Source: Primula veris (Eukaryota; Streptophyta; Magnoliopsida; Ericales; Primulaceae). From it: a stretch of 64,000 nucleotides of DNA. Below are positions 12,901 to 25,083 of the stretch, in pieces. The stretch lies in the NCBI GenBank assembly GCA_963682055.1, contig OY821743.1, positions 12,846,566-12,910,565 on the forward strand, in the 5' to 3' direction. The position numbers and the translations under genes are program-made. The notes beneath the pieces were generated by a model that worked only from the letters and a program-made list of their open reading frames with translations, had not been told where the DNA came from and did no database searches. Positions within the stretch are counted from its first letter, which is position 1; every line of letters begins with the position of its first letter.

Positions 12901-15900
12901 CGGGCTTGTGTAATGATCCGCTTAGGAATCTAATCACTAGTTAGCATCAAAGAAGGGGAATAAAGCTATTTTTGGTAAGATTTTCTATTTATTTCTGAAC
13001 CAAACAGTTACAGAATTACTACAATGGAAAGAAACTACCAACAGCTAATGCAGAATGAAAGACAAATCAAAAGATAGGAAAAACAAAACTTAATAAACAG
13101 AAATAAGGTTTATCTTCTTCATCTCTATACTCAGGTAATGAGAGAACTATTTATACTACTATTAAGTTAAACTAAATTGCAAGCTCCATCCTTGAGGTTC
13201 CACTTTTTGCAATTAAACCTCCTGTATTCTCAATAAATCACAATTAGACCCAACCTCTCCTTTTACTCATCCCTCTCCTTTTCTCTGTTGTGACCCCCAA
13301 TTGGGTTCATTACAGCTTGTTTGGTTGCAATTTTTGACCAATAGCTTCTTCTTTTTTAATTTGAGAAGAAAACTGGTCCAGTCGGTTTAAAGATTCTAGC
13401 TTTCTCTGGTCAAAGAACCAGAAAAAGTCAGCTTCTAGGCTGATAAACTAAATGCAGTTAAAACAGAAAAGAGGTCTTAAAAGCTGCCATGAACAAAGCT
13501 TTATTCACATTTATTCTTAGCCGCTTAGCCTCTAGGGTATCTGGTTCACTGCTTAGTCTGCTTTAGATTCAAGCACTATGGGCTTTCAACCTTAAATGTT
13601 TGTTGAATATGTCTCGATTGCAGTTGCTTTAGTTTCTGTATGTACATGGACCCTTCCCCACCTTTCTTTTGATACGGCATAGTCTCAGTCACGTCAATTT
13701 TATCTTTTCGTCACTTCTCAAAAATGTCCCCTTTTAGTTCAAAATCACCCATCAGAGTTATCTCCATTAGTTCCGTCCACCTTGAGGGGCAAGACGGCCA
13801 TTTTACTATAATAGCCCTTAAGGTTTAAACTGACGTAGTCACATAAACCATTAGATCAAATTGTAAATAAAGAAAAAAACTATTTGTCTTTTACTGTATA
13901 AATATACTATACATATAAATGCTTTTGCATACATAAATGTAAATCTACCGTAGTATACATCTACATATAAGTATATCTACATGGGAGGGTGGATTGAGAA
14001 GAAGGAGAAGGATAGGTTGCCGTTGTGGGAATGAGGAGGAGGGCGGTGAGAGAAAGGGAAAGGAGCAGTGGTGGGAATAGGGAAGGAGTAGTGGTGGGGA
14101 AGAAAAGGGGGCAGTGAAAGAGAGAGAGATGGAGGAAGGGGATTGCATTAAGGCTTTTGCAGGTATGATTGGGGAAGGAGAAGTACACCAAAAAGCCCTT
14201 TTTGACTAAAGTCCTGAATTTAAGAAATGACGTTAGTAATGTTGTTGTATTAAGATTTAGGAAAAAATGAAATTGATAAAGGCAATCCTAATAAATAATT
14301 TATGTTTTTAGATTTCTTTTCTGTCAGATACTAAGTTTTATCTTAAATTTAAGCTTCAAGGCAGGTTAACCTTTAACCTTTTGTTTTTCATATACTATAT
14401 AATTTTAGTTTTATAAATATGTTATTTAGTCATATGATCATACTGTATAGTGAAAGCAATAGATATTTTAAATTGAAGTATAGTTTTACATACTGTCATA
14501 TCATCAGATTGTTTGATGGTACTTTTGTAAAACACCCCTTTTATATCCCGACAGTATACGGCTTCAACGAAATCCAGCAAGTGGTGTACTAATTTGTAAA
14601 ATTGTAACGTTGGTCCACAAAACCGAAAAAAGTTATTGGTTGTTGTACCAAAACTGAATTTCCCCCTATAACCATTATTATAGATTTATTGGCATTGTCA
14701 ATTGCCTGTTACAAGAAGACGTCTCACTTTTTCCCAACTAATTAATTTTGTTATGGTACTGTCAATCCTTTAATCCTGGTTCAAAGATGAAGAAAAACAA
14801 AAATAGGGTACTTGTTTATGCAATGATCTCATATCCACGGTTCTTGCTTCCATCCATTCAATAGCTGCCCTTTAGGGCAGTCAGTCCTCCTGAGGTATTC
14901 TACAAGAGTTACTAAATTGCAATTATAATACAGCTATTGGGAACTTTTTTATAGAATCCTTTCATAGGGACCAAAACAAGTGACTTTGGTATTGTGAGGG
15001 ACTATTACTGTCCATATTGAAGTGTAAGCTGTTTGTGATGCTTATATACATACGAAGTGTGAGTTCCCTCTGCTCCATAGCTAGATTTTAGGTGTTATTT
15101 CTACAAGGTATATTTTAGTATCCACTATGGCATAATTTTGTTTATTTCCTCCTCCTTTATTGCATATCTAAGCTCAAATGCGTCCCTAAAAGATGTGTTT
15201 TGCTTTTTAATGGTATTACTCTCTGAATTTAAGGTGTAAACAGAATGGGCATATTGAGGCTGATAAAGAATCAAATATGTCCGAGCTTAGGCTTCTTTAA
15301 TCTTCCCACTGTAGATTCATGTTTAATTTTTTTACGCATTAGTCTTTTTATCTATATCTTTAGTACCCAGAGCTTGTTTGTTGCGACGTCTCAGAAAATG
15401 AGATGTTTTTTTTAATTGACAAGAAAGCCAGGTTCATCCAAGCTAAAAGCTTCTTGTTTTTTCTGGCTGAACAACAAGAAAAGCGGAGTTTTTAAGCTGA
15501 TCAACTAGTTCCGGTTCAGCCCTTAGTTCGAACTAATCCATTTTTTATCTGTATATGCGCCAGTTATGCTTATTCCCCTCTTTGTTGACCCCTCGCATGT
15601 TCTTTAGATTTTCCACATCTTTTGGGCTGAACCATACGTAATAAGTCAGTTTAGATTAAGCTCCGATGAGCTAATTGCAGTCTGATTAAACAGAAGTGAT
15701 GATGAAACAGACTTAAGTTTTGGGGTAAATTTTCTGATGTATTAAAGCGATCTTAAGTGTTAGAGAGTAGCTGAAAACGAAGTACTGACTGAAAGTAGAT
15801 TGCAGAAAATTGAAAATTAACATAGAGAAGTAGAATTCATCTTTTTACATCATCAGTTAATAGGGAGACTTTATGATGCAAGAGCGATCGTTGAGTTATC

Positions 15901-18900
15901 ATATTTTGCATTAAACCCATGGGTTCTCCATTGATTATAATATGAACCTTAGTTCCTTAGTTGGTAATTTCACATATCCCACTCTTTCTCTTATATGTCC
16001 TCATTTAGTATATATTACACCACATTAAGGGCTTTGTTGATAAAAGAAAAAACCGTGAAATTGGATTTCTCTTGTATTTTATCTAGCTTCTTTGTTAGCA
16101 AGACCGGAACCCAGTGCATTAGCATAAAGACGTGTTGTTTGTTTGGTTGTCGTTGGTTTTTTCTAAGCTCAAGTTGTTGTTCTTGATGTTCAATAACATA
16201 CGAACTTATCACCTCTCACTTCTCAGTTAAGGTCGCAGTTCTCTCCCTCTCTCTCACCCTCTATTTTTTGACTCTTTTACAGGATCCAGCAATACAGGTT
16301 GGCTGAGATGAAACTTCTTGCACAACAGAGAGAACTTCAGGTTCTCTTCCTTCTATATTAGTTGAAGCTATTATTATTTTTTATCCTCATTGATAAGAAA
16401 GGGAGCTAGTTTCCGTATGACTGAGATACTGAATTGGAAATAAACAGATTATGTTATAAACACCGTTCTGGCCAATAATTAGTTTGCTCAATAAGCTACA
16501 TAGAGCTTGTTTGGTTGCAGCTTTTAAACAAATAAGCTCACTATTTGAGCTTGAGAAAAAAAGCTGGGTTCATCCAGTTTAAAGCTTCTAGAGTTATTAT
16601 GCCAAAAGTCCAGAGGAGCTTATCTTTTAAGATGGTCAACCAAGTGAAGCCCAGTTATAAGCAGAAAAATAAAAACTCAAGCTTTAAATTTGCAACCAGA
16701 CAAAGGTCTTAGTAATTGGCATGATATGATGCTAGAGATTATGGCTTTACTTAAGTTTCCAGTAAATTTTATTTAACAGCATGTGAATTAGACACAAGTG
16801 TTGTTGAGAAGTTTATTACTGGATATTACTTTTTTTCCTTTTAAAGATCCATAGTTGATTTCACATGATTTTGTGACGATGTTTGACATCTGGTTATTAC
16901 TTTTTATTTGTCTTTAAAAATTAGGCAAAAATCCCAGATATTGAGAAGTGTTTGGATGTAGTTGCTACTCTGCAATCAAAGAAGGGTACTGGTGAGGTTA
17001 GTTCTATCATTCAGATGTTCTTCAACTTTCTCAGTTTTTAGTGGTTTGATTAAACTCACACCTGACTGAGGTGGAAACTGATTACTTGAAACTGAAAAAT
17101 GCGCTAAGAATTTATGGTTGTGACCTTGTGTGCTTGTATTTTCTCTCTCTTTTTGGCTTGAAAAAACTAGAAGATTTGAGCTGAAGTAACTCAGCTTTTC
17201 CCAGACACAAAAGGTCCTAACTAATCTTCTTAAAAGATACAACCAAAGAAATGAACTGTAATATAGCATATAGGGTTTCTTTTTCCGGTAATATAGGGGT
17301 TATTTCAGTGCACAATAATAGTTTTTATTAAGCTATGCTAAATTTAGTTATATAGTTTTAAAAGGAAAATATTGGTCCGTTGAGTACATGCCTTGTTCTG
17401 TTGCAGCTATTTCGAACTTTCTTTTTTTCTTAAAAGCTGAAGTGTATTTGGTTGATCAGCTTAAAGGCATATTAGTTACATGTAAAAGCTAGGAAATTTA
17501 AGGTGGATGAGCATGAACCCAGCTTTTTCCAAACCTCAAAAAATCCAGCTTATATGTTGCAAGTCCTGTATGTCTGTATGTCAACCTTTATTGCTGCATA
17601 TTCTGATTGCAGGCACTGATTACGGATTTTGAAGTGTCAGAAGGAATTTATTCACGGGCACGTATCGAGGACAGTGATTCAGTGTGTTTGTGGCTTGGAG
17701 CAAATGTTATGCTGGAGTATTCATGTGAAGAGGTACCCACTCATTCGCTGGAAAAAAAAGAAGTTAGTTTCTTCATTCTTTTTATCGAAAAAAGGCAAGA
17801 TGTCTCAAGTTTTTTGAACTTTTAATTTGCAGGCTACTAATCTTCTGCAGAAAAATTTGGAAAACGCTAGAGGTAGTTTAGAAGTCCTTGTTGAGGATTT
17901 ACAATTCTTAAGGGATCAAGTAACGATTACCCAGGTATTGACCATTTACCTATATCTATATGATATCTAGTCTCCACACGAACTCCCCAAAATTGTTTTT
18001 TTAACTTTCACTTGTTTGATTGTAGTTCTATTGATTAGGTCCTTGGCATTTGATGTCTATGACACCAATTGTCACAATTTATTGTTTCCTCCTTTTTTTC
18101 CGTACCTCTCCTGTAAGGAAAACATTGTTACAAAATCCAGTCCTTGATCCGCTAGCCCCGCCTAGGCGTTAGCAGTTGGTTTGCCGCCCAATTTTAGGTT
18201 TGTTAGGTTGGAGCCTAGGCTAAGCAATGAAAGTAATTGGTCCTAACAATTAGCAGTAGTTAGGCCTAATGGGGTGGGGTCACTGTCAAATAAAATAAAA
18301 CAATTTATGTACTTGAAAACAAGAGCACCAGTGGATATGAGTAGTTTGAAGTAGAGTATACTCATTGTGCGAATATAAGAGTGTCAAGTATGATGAGCAT
18401 ATTGAAGTGGAATGATTATCCAATAAAGATTGACGACTAAAATAACTAAGAATATGCTAAAGAAATTTGTGTTTTGTTGGCTTACCCACGAAAAGTTTAG
18501 TTTTCACTTTAAATTTTGTTTATGAACATTTTTTTTTCTCACGTCATGTCACATGGTGTTTTTGGTCGATTTCTTAGATCTTAGTTGAAAACTCATTTTA
18601 CATCCTTATTTAGTTTGAATCATATTCATCATGTATCTACTAAATTAGAATCCCACTATTTGAAAGAACATGTGAAAACATCATTTCCAGGGATAGCCTT
18701 TACTAGTTCCCTTCTAGTCCTCTAGGCCTTGAGGCCTCCGTTTCTGTCTCGACCCCACCTTGCAACTTTTAAAACCTCCAAGAGATGGCGAAAAAAATAG
18801 GAGCCAAAGTGGTGGGGGTGAGAGCCCAGGTTCCCTATCAGTTTATGTCCTTAAAATGAAAGGCAGCATAGCAATTGACCTGAAAGCGTCTCTCTCTGTG

Positions 18901-19158
18901 ACACTTTTGGATAACAAATTTCTGGTTAGCTTGAAGGGAAAAGCTGAAATGTGTGAATAAATATAAGTCATGTAATTGCATTAAAGCGACTTTAGCAAGT
19001 GCTCTTGGGCAAGAAATATGAATCATTGTTTTAAGTTTTGTCAGATCCCTTACCAAGTATTTGTTTTTGTTGTTCAGGTCACTACAGCTCGTGTTTACAA
19101 TTGGGATGTACATCAGCGTAGAATTCGCCAAGCTGCTCCTATTGCCATCGACGCGTGA
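9922..19158 (+). CDS. PFD3: Prefoldin subunit 3 (VBP1-like), six exons
   Basis: Exons 9922-10058, 16283-16340, 16925-16996, 17613-17732, 17833-17934 and 19078-19158 join to 570 nt, 189 aa plus stop, all with GT-AG borders and correct phase. Prefoldin is the hexameric cytosolic co-chaperone that delivers unfolded tubulin and actin to the CCT chaperonin; subunit 3 is one of its two alpha-type subunits. The protein has the alpha-type layout: N-terminal helix ([10 protein letters not shown] and [15 protein letters not shown]), a middle with [16 protein letters not shown] for the beta hairpins, and a C-terminal helix ([32 protein letters not shown]) that forms the second coiled-coil arm. Length fits plant homologues (about 190-195 aa). 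The first ATG after the (TA)n run is used. Intron 1 is unusually long (6224 bp) and full of repeats; intron 5 is 1143 bp. No damage is seen. Confidence 0.95.
10790..11160 (+). repeat. Intronic repeat block, copy A
   Basis: Holds, in order, TTTATTGGTTTTGTCAATTGCC, CTCAATGGCTACCATTAAGG and ACTAGATTTTAGGGGTGAGT. The same ordered landmarks recur in copies B and C. Copy A seems to lack the last part seen in B and C. Confidence 0.65.
11960..12640 (+). repeat. Intronic repeat block, copy B
   Basis: Ordered landmarks: AAGAAGACGCC, CTCAATAGCTGCCATTTAGG (12117), CTGGATTTTAGGTGTGAGTT, then GAATCAAGTATGTCC and CTTCAATCTTCCCACTGAAG (about 12600). All have counterparts in copy C in the same order. Confidence 0.7.
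12909..13314 (-). mobile_element. Solo LTR, 406 bp, target duplication GCTTG
   Basis: The block starts TGTAATGATCC and ends GGGTTCATTACA, so its ends are short inverted repeats with TG...CA. It is flanked on both sides by GCTTG (12904-12908 and 13315-13319), a 5-bp target duplication. No primer-binding site, polypurine tract or second LTR is present, so it is a recombined solo LTR. A TATAAATA word reads on the minus strand (about 13150), which suggests minus orientation. The duplicated GCTTG is also the start of a MITE-like sequence (GCTTGTTTGGTTGC), so the LTR landed in that repeat's end. Confidence 0.8.
13982..14143. repeat. Purine-rich tract
   Basis: About 160 bases are almost all A and G with short GTGGTGGG interruptions, made of GGAG, GAAGG and GAGA words. 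It produces long reverse-strand open frames rich in Ser, Pro and Leu that are artefacts of composition. Confidence 0.7.
14683..15330 (+). repeat. Intronic repeat block, copy C
   Basis: Ordered landmarks: TTTATTGGCATTGTCAATTGCC, AAGAAGACGTC, TTCAATAGCTGCCCTTTAGG (14856), CTAGATTTTAGGTGTTATTT, GAATCAAATATGTCC and TTTAATCTTCCCACTGTAG. It shares the front part with A and nearly the whole length with B. Confidence 0.7.
16503..16709. mobile_element. MITE-like element with GCTTGTTTGGTTGCA ends
   Basis: The left end reads AGAGCTTGTTTGGTTGCAGC and the right end TTTGCAACCAGACAAAGGTC, imperfect inverted repeats. The inside is rich in AGCTT. Related diverged copies occur in the same intron and gene near 11170-11300, 13315-13490, 15370-15550 and 17420-17570. 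The target duplication is not clear. Confidence 0.5.
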
Positions 19159-22100
19159 GAAGTATTCATTTTTTCCAAGAAATAGAGAATAAGACTCCAA
19201 CTTCCTCTTTAGACGATGTGGTTTTCTTTTTCTGTTTTTTCTTTTTAATATTTTTAGGCATTTGGTTGTCTTTGTTGTTGGTGTTCTTTCTTGGGCTCTA
19301 TATTGCATTTTTTAGTTCGTGGCCTTGTTGTGTATGGAAAGTTTATTCAACTCCAAGCCAGTTTGTCTCGTGTCATTCTCTTGAGTTAAGGTGTAACGTT
19401 ATCCATTTATATTAATGCTTCATTAAGGCGATAATTTGACTATTTCTTTTGAATTTATGCATATTTCAACATTAATGTCATAGTTTAGACTATTGCGTTA
19501 CTTGGCTGAAGTGTACCATATCCACGGTTGTGCCATTTTCTACGCCATTGCTTGAAAGATTACAGAGAAAATGACTTGGAATATGACCACAATGAGAATG
19601 ACTATATGAGCATTTATCTGTCATCTCTTCCCCTATTTGTGTGTTCAAAATTCAAATCCAAGTATCCAACTGATGCATATTTGAAAAGCTAAAAAGAAAA
19701 CAAAGATGCATGCAGTATATAAATTTGATATACTGTATGCATCTTTGATATGATGTAACTATAAAAAAAGATATTTTAAAAAAAAAAAAAAAAAAGAATT
19801 TTACTTAAAAAAAAAGAAAACAGACACATATTTTGAAATGTTCCAAAATAAAATACAATATACACAGTATATACTTATTGAGGACGAATGGAGTATTAAT
19901 TTTACAAGAAAACAAAGATGCATGTAATCAGTGACACGTCAAAATAAGATAATAATTGATTAGTGAAGTATTGAGAAAAGGAAAGGTATGTGTATATTAT
20001 ATAATTTAATGGATATTGCTTTTAGTGAAATGGGATATTGAGTTTGACATTGGGCATGTGCGTCCGTGATCTAAACAGTGACCTCACATTCACAACTCAC
20101 AACTACCACATTTCCAAAATTCATTATATTAATAAATTCCAAAATCGGCCGCAATCATCGGTCAAGGTTCTCAGACACACATATGCTTTCAAACTTCTAG
20201 AAAATCGAAATTTATACTCCATTTTAATTACTCTTAGTCAACGGCTAAAGGTGTGAGTCCATACCGATACCAATGGAATCCACGTATTTCATCCCTATTT
20301 TCCTATTTTGTGTGTCTTTATATATTTTTGTTCAAATCTCAAATTTTTATATCTAATTATTTTATATGTTTATAAACTTTTACATGTATTGGAGACAAAT
20401 TTCATAATATTAGGACATAATATTAATTTTACATGATTTTTTTGTATTTAATGTTTAATTTATATTAGTTTTTATTTTTATTTCGAAATAAAAAATATTT
20501 GATTTTTTCGTAAGAAAAAAATTATTGTAATATATTGATACATGTATCATTGTGATAATAGTATTTTTTTTAATTTTTTTAAACAAATATTTTGGATTAA
20601 AAAAATCAAACGAAGACAGAAGTGATATAAAATTTGAGGTATAAGAGATGTTGACTCATGTCAACGAGTACTAATAAAATTGCATGTACCTACATATTAA
20701 GAAGAGGAAGTAAATAATATTAACAAAATTATGGTCAAGTAATTGATATATTATATTTATGTTTAGCAATTTGTTATTTGTTAACGAATGGGGTGGGTGA
20801 CATTTCTCAACTTGTTTGTTCTTTGTATATATACTTGGTTATTAAGATATATAGTAGCATTTGACTATATGGGTCAAGATTGTTATATACGTATCTTACC
20901 AATTAGGCGAGGTTGTTGCTAACATATTATCACATTCTCGATAAATCAATAATGTGAGTAACTAAAAGACAAATAAGGAAAGAGTAATATAAACAACGGT
21001 CTTTTATAATAACATCTACATCACATATACACAGCCGGTAGAGGAAAATAAATGAACATTTTTTTTTTTGATATTTTGTTGTTAATTCATCGAAAACTCT
21101 TACAGCTAGCACGAAAACATATATTCTGGTGGTATCCTAAATATTCTTGTATTGAGATTAGCATCATCGATCGACCACTTTGTATTTTAGAAAAAATAGG
21201 GCAAAATTCATAGTATATGTATATTGTCTTTGTCATCGATCTTAATTCGTATCTGGTTGCTTACTAGAACTTTGAAATAATAATCATGATTAAAAATGTT
21301 GGACATCGATCGAGTTGCTGAAGTTTTACTCTCGAACTTTGGATTATAATCTAGTGGCTATGATCAAGATAAGTCAAAATTAATCAAACCAACTCGGCCA
21401 AATATCAAATGTTAAATTTCAATCCAACGTTCGATAATGATACTTCAGCTGTTAAGAGTTAAAATTAAACTCCATCAACTCTATTTCCAAAAAATGCTAA
21501 ACTTCCTATGTACGTAGTACTACTTTCTAGAAATACTATACGTTGATAAAATAACAAATATAAAATGAGAGAATCTCTCGTATCTTGTTTCCAGTGATGT
21601 TAGATATACAAAAAATATAATTAAGTCCAAAAGACCACTTTACGCGGTTTAAGTAACGCATAAAGCACGTAAAACATATTAAGTATTGAAAACCCTCTCT
21701 AAGATCAGAATAGCCTAATGAAAAGGGCATATTGGTCTGTAATTTTAGTTTTTTTTTTTCTAATTTGAGAAGGCATAGCTTATAGTGTTAAAACACCCAG
21801 CTGCACGACAGCAAGTTTAATTTTTTTGGGTGCATAGTAGGTTGAAAGCCGAAAGAAAGAAAGAAAGAATTAAGAGAAAATAAAATTAAAGAAAACTCAC
21901 TACATCAGATTGTTATCCTATGATATATATTTATATGAAATTAATGTACCATACAAAAGTCGTTCTGTATAATATTAGATCATTTAATTAGATGACAAGT
22001 GACAACAATAACTAAGTATTTTCCTTCCATGTGCTATATATGTTGTGTCTAACTTTCTTTAAATGCCTTTATAAAAATTATAAGTTGGATAAGGACCATC

Positions 22101-22647
22101 CTATTGTGTAAGAGAAAACTCATTCTAAAGATAAATTTGCATTTGTAAAATCTATCGAATTTACTTACTGTTTAGGAGTATATATATTTACGTAGGGGTG
22201 TAAATGTTTCGGATTGTAGCGGATTATCGTTAATTTTAAACCAAACTATTAAAAATAGATTGTTAAATTTTAAGTTCAAATCAAACCATTTATTTTTTAA
22301 ATCCAAGCCAAACCTAACGGATCGAATCGGATCGATTTGGTTCGATTTTACGGATTCAATGGATCGGTACGAATTAAGATCATATTCGATTTTTAATAAT
22401 ATTTATCATTCATTCCTTAATCTAAATCAATACACATTTTTCAATGACAATTACTTAAAAATAAAAAATAATGTGAAAAATAATTTCAACAAAATATAAC
22501 AACATTACGTATACACATCTTTCTGCTCAGCCTTACTATCAAATGCATAATAACATATTAGTACAATTAGAAAATAAATAAATATGTCTCATATAGCTAT
22601 TGGAGAGCGAATATAAAAGTTAAAACCTTTGAAATTTATCGCATGAT

Positions 22648-22682
<35 letters not shown>
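19159..22682. other. AT-rich region downstream of the prefoldin gene
   Basis: The first few hundred bases should hold the prefoldin 3' UTR. An A-run lies at 19779-19796. The text GAGGACGAATGGAGTATTA (19880-19898) is the right end of a Stowaway-like MITE, with no matching left end seen. 22190-22500 carries words such as GGATCGAATCGGATCGATTTGG that recur at 23450-23600 on the other side of the duplicated repeat. No gene is seen. Confidence 0.45.
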
Positions 22683-22687
<5 letters not shown>

Positions 22688-23336
22688 TAGTAATCGTGCC
22701 CCACGCTTTGCGTGTGAGACGCGTAATGCGATAATATTTAGAAAATAAGTGTAGTTATGATACAAATATTTGGAGAATAAAAAAAAGATAAAAGTATAAG
22801 ATGAGAAGAGAAGACTAAAAAGAATCTTGAGAGCTTAAATAGTGATAAAAAGTGTTATTAATTATTACTTTTTCTCTATTTTTTATGAGAATATGGTATT
22901 GTGATAATTAATAAAAAACTGTAAGGGTATTTTTGGAAAAAAGTAGTAAAATTTGGCAGCCTCAAAAAATCTTAGGTTGGCTTATTATAATAGTATAGAT
23001 ATATATATATATAGATATATATATATATATATTAGTAATCGTGCCCCACGCATTGCGTGTGTGGTGCACAATGTAATTAAAATATAGAAAATAAATGTAC
23101 TTATGATACAAATATGTGGATTCAAAAAAAAAATAGTATAAGATGATAAGACTTAAAATAATGTTTGGTTGTTAAAAAAATGATAAATAGTGTTATTAGT
23201 TATTACTTTTTATATTTTTTTTATGTGAGTATGGTATTATTGTAATTAATAAAAAAATATAAGGGTATTTTTGAAAAAAAATGACTAAATTGGACAGACT
23301 CATTTGACTTGAATTGACTTATTATAATAGAATGAT
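22683..23336. repeat. Two copies of a 310-bp dispersed repeat between AT microsatellites
   Basis: Copy 1 (22683-22992) and copy 2 (23027-23336) both start TA(C)TAGTAATCGTGCCCCACG, have a GTGTTATTA...TATTACTTTTT middle and end CTTATTATAATAG. A (TA)n run separates them and another precedes copy 1. The two flanks (22190-22500 and 23450-23640) share GGATCGGATCGGTTTGG-type words, so the pair seems to sit inside an older repeat. The family is not recognised with certainty. Confidence 0.6.
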
Positions 23337-24249
23337 GTCTGATTAGTAATAACTAATATATGTAAGGAGTTTTTAAGAGTTTTTTCCTTGGTAAATAATA
23401 TTACTTGTTTTTATGGGCATATCGGATACTTGTTTTTATGGGCATATCGGATTGGATTCAATGTATCGGATTGGATTCCATGGTTTGGATCGGATCGGTT
23501 TGGTTCGGATGAACAAAATTAAAACCTAAATCAAACCATTAAAAACGGATTTGAAATTAATTTGAATTCAAAACTAAACCAATAGAATTCAAAATCTAAA
23601 CCAAATCTAACAAAACAACTGTTACGATGGGATTTACGGATTTACCTTATGACCATATATATATGTGTATCACATGTAGACTAACTATAATGGATTCCAG
23701 CTCACATGCATGGAATTATATATCTTCCTATCTACGTCTATGATTATTTATGCTTTAGCTGTTGAACGAAGAATTATTCAAAATTTGAAACTTGACTAAG
23801 CCAGACCCATTCTGTTCTTAGTACATAGTTATATATTATACTATCCGTTTCTCCAATTAACATGCTTATGAATTATCGGCAGATGAACGGGGACAGGGAC
23901 CCCTGTCATTTTTATTTATGTAACAGTAATATTAATAATGTGTCGTTATCCTGATTTTCTCTTTTGAATTTATTTTACAAAATTAAGCTGGCAACAACAT
24001 GTACTATGTAGGGGCAAAGCTAAGAATGGTAGACCCCGCTTTGACATAAAAAATGTTTTGAATGAAAAAATTGAATTAAATCATTATTTTCGAAAAATTA
24101 GAAAATTGGAAAATCATTTGTTGTTATTTGGTCCTTACAGGCCGACGTTTTTTCGCTACAGATGACGCGATTCATAAGAGATATTTTCAATTCGCTTCAC
24201 GATGCACGTGTATGACTTCATGCGGCACCCTTGGACACCTTTTTTTTTT

Positions 24250-24674
24250 ATAGATTGTCCTTGACGGTAAGGGTATGACAGCACTTCAGGTCCTTATTTT
24301 GGTATCCGACATCGACAGATCATTTCGATTACTAGTATATTTGGGCAGTGGCATCGAGAGGGTTCCTCTCTCGGATATGTGCGAATTTTGACAGTTTGAT
24401 ACATTCTGTGACATGTATGGAAGACGCGCAATGCTCACATATTTGGTACAGATTCTAGAGACGGGTACAAACACGGGTATGTTGTTTCGAGGTTCATCTC
24501 CGACATTTAGCTACTCGGCGTCATCGTCGATTTCCGTCCACGACAGATAAGAGGAGATACAAACATTACTTTTGTGTCCACCCTCTAGGTCATTCCCATT
24601 AGGGTACGTTCCATCCCTTTAATCTCTTGAATTCGACCACTCCAGGAAGAATCAAGCTAAACGATGACTGGATG
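24250..24674 (+). pseudogene. LINE ORF2 relic, left part (end of RT to RNase H start)
   Basis: Plus-strand frames with breaks read HVWKTRNAHIFG (24410-24445), a word typical of the cysteine-rich region after a plant LINE reverse transcriptase, and STTPGRIKLNDDW just before 24674, typical of the start of the plant RNase H (RVT_3) domain. The reading continues at 29538 across the Copia insertion. Stops and frame changes make it a relic. Confidence 0.5.
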
Positions 24675-25026
24675 TGTTGAGTTGTGGAACCAAATGAGAT
24701 TTGGCCATGTTTTCTAATTATCCCACATCACTTGCAATTGTAATACGACCCACTAAGAGTTCTATTTATATGCCCCAATATCTTGTATTTTAATTACACC
24801 TACACAAAGTAGTACCTTTTACATATTATAAGTGAGAGAGTTCTAGTTGCGAGAGAACCATAGCTTGTGTTGAGCTAGATCACGATTGTAATCCTCATTA
24901 TAATAATATTAAGTGCCACGTGTAGCGGCCCGGAGACGTAGCCAATTTGGGTGAACTCCGTTATCAAAGTGTGTGTGCTCGATTTGAGTTTTTGTCTTTC
25001 TTTTAGCTCGACTTAATTTCCTAACA
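24675..25026 (+). repeat. Copia 5' LTR
   Basis: Starts TGTTGAGTTG, ends TTTCCTAACA, 352 bp. A TATTTATA word at 24766 is the likely promoter. CGGAG...CTCCG at 24931-24960 forms a stem near the 3' part. Confidence 0.95.
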
Positions 25027-25028
25027 AG

Positions 25029-25040
25029 TGGTATCAGAGC
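25029..25040 (+). promoter_or_regulatory. Primer-binding site (initiator Met tRNA)
   Basis: TGGTATCAGAGC two bases after the 5' LTR matches the 3' end of plant initiator methionine tRNA, the usual Copia primer. Confidence 0.95.
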
Positions 25041-25083
25041 GCGAGGTTCGTAGAACTAAGGTCGAATATCGAGAGGAAGATCA

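Larger units (their letters stand above)
10059..16282 (+). other. Prefoldin intron 1 (6.2 kb), repeat-filled
   Basis: The donor is followed at once by (CT)n and (TA)n. The text GCTACTTACCCAGTTGTTTATAT occurs three times (near 10184, 10361 and 10485). A longer block occurs in three diverged copies (listed separately). It also contains a solo LTR, a purine-rich tract and several MITE-like repeats rich in AGCTT. No independent gene was found inside. Confidence 0.7.

Noticed and set aside
13945..14191. Ser/Pro/Leu-rich minus-strand ORFs
   Set aside because: They are the reverse of a purine-rich intron tract; composition alone explains them.
18760..19415. Several open frames of 60-156 codons overlapping the end of the prefoldin gene
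   Set aside because: They overlap intron 5, exon 6 and the 3' UTR, have no conserved domain, and some start with non-ATG codons.
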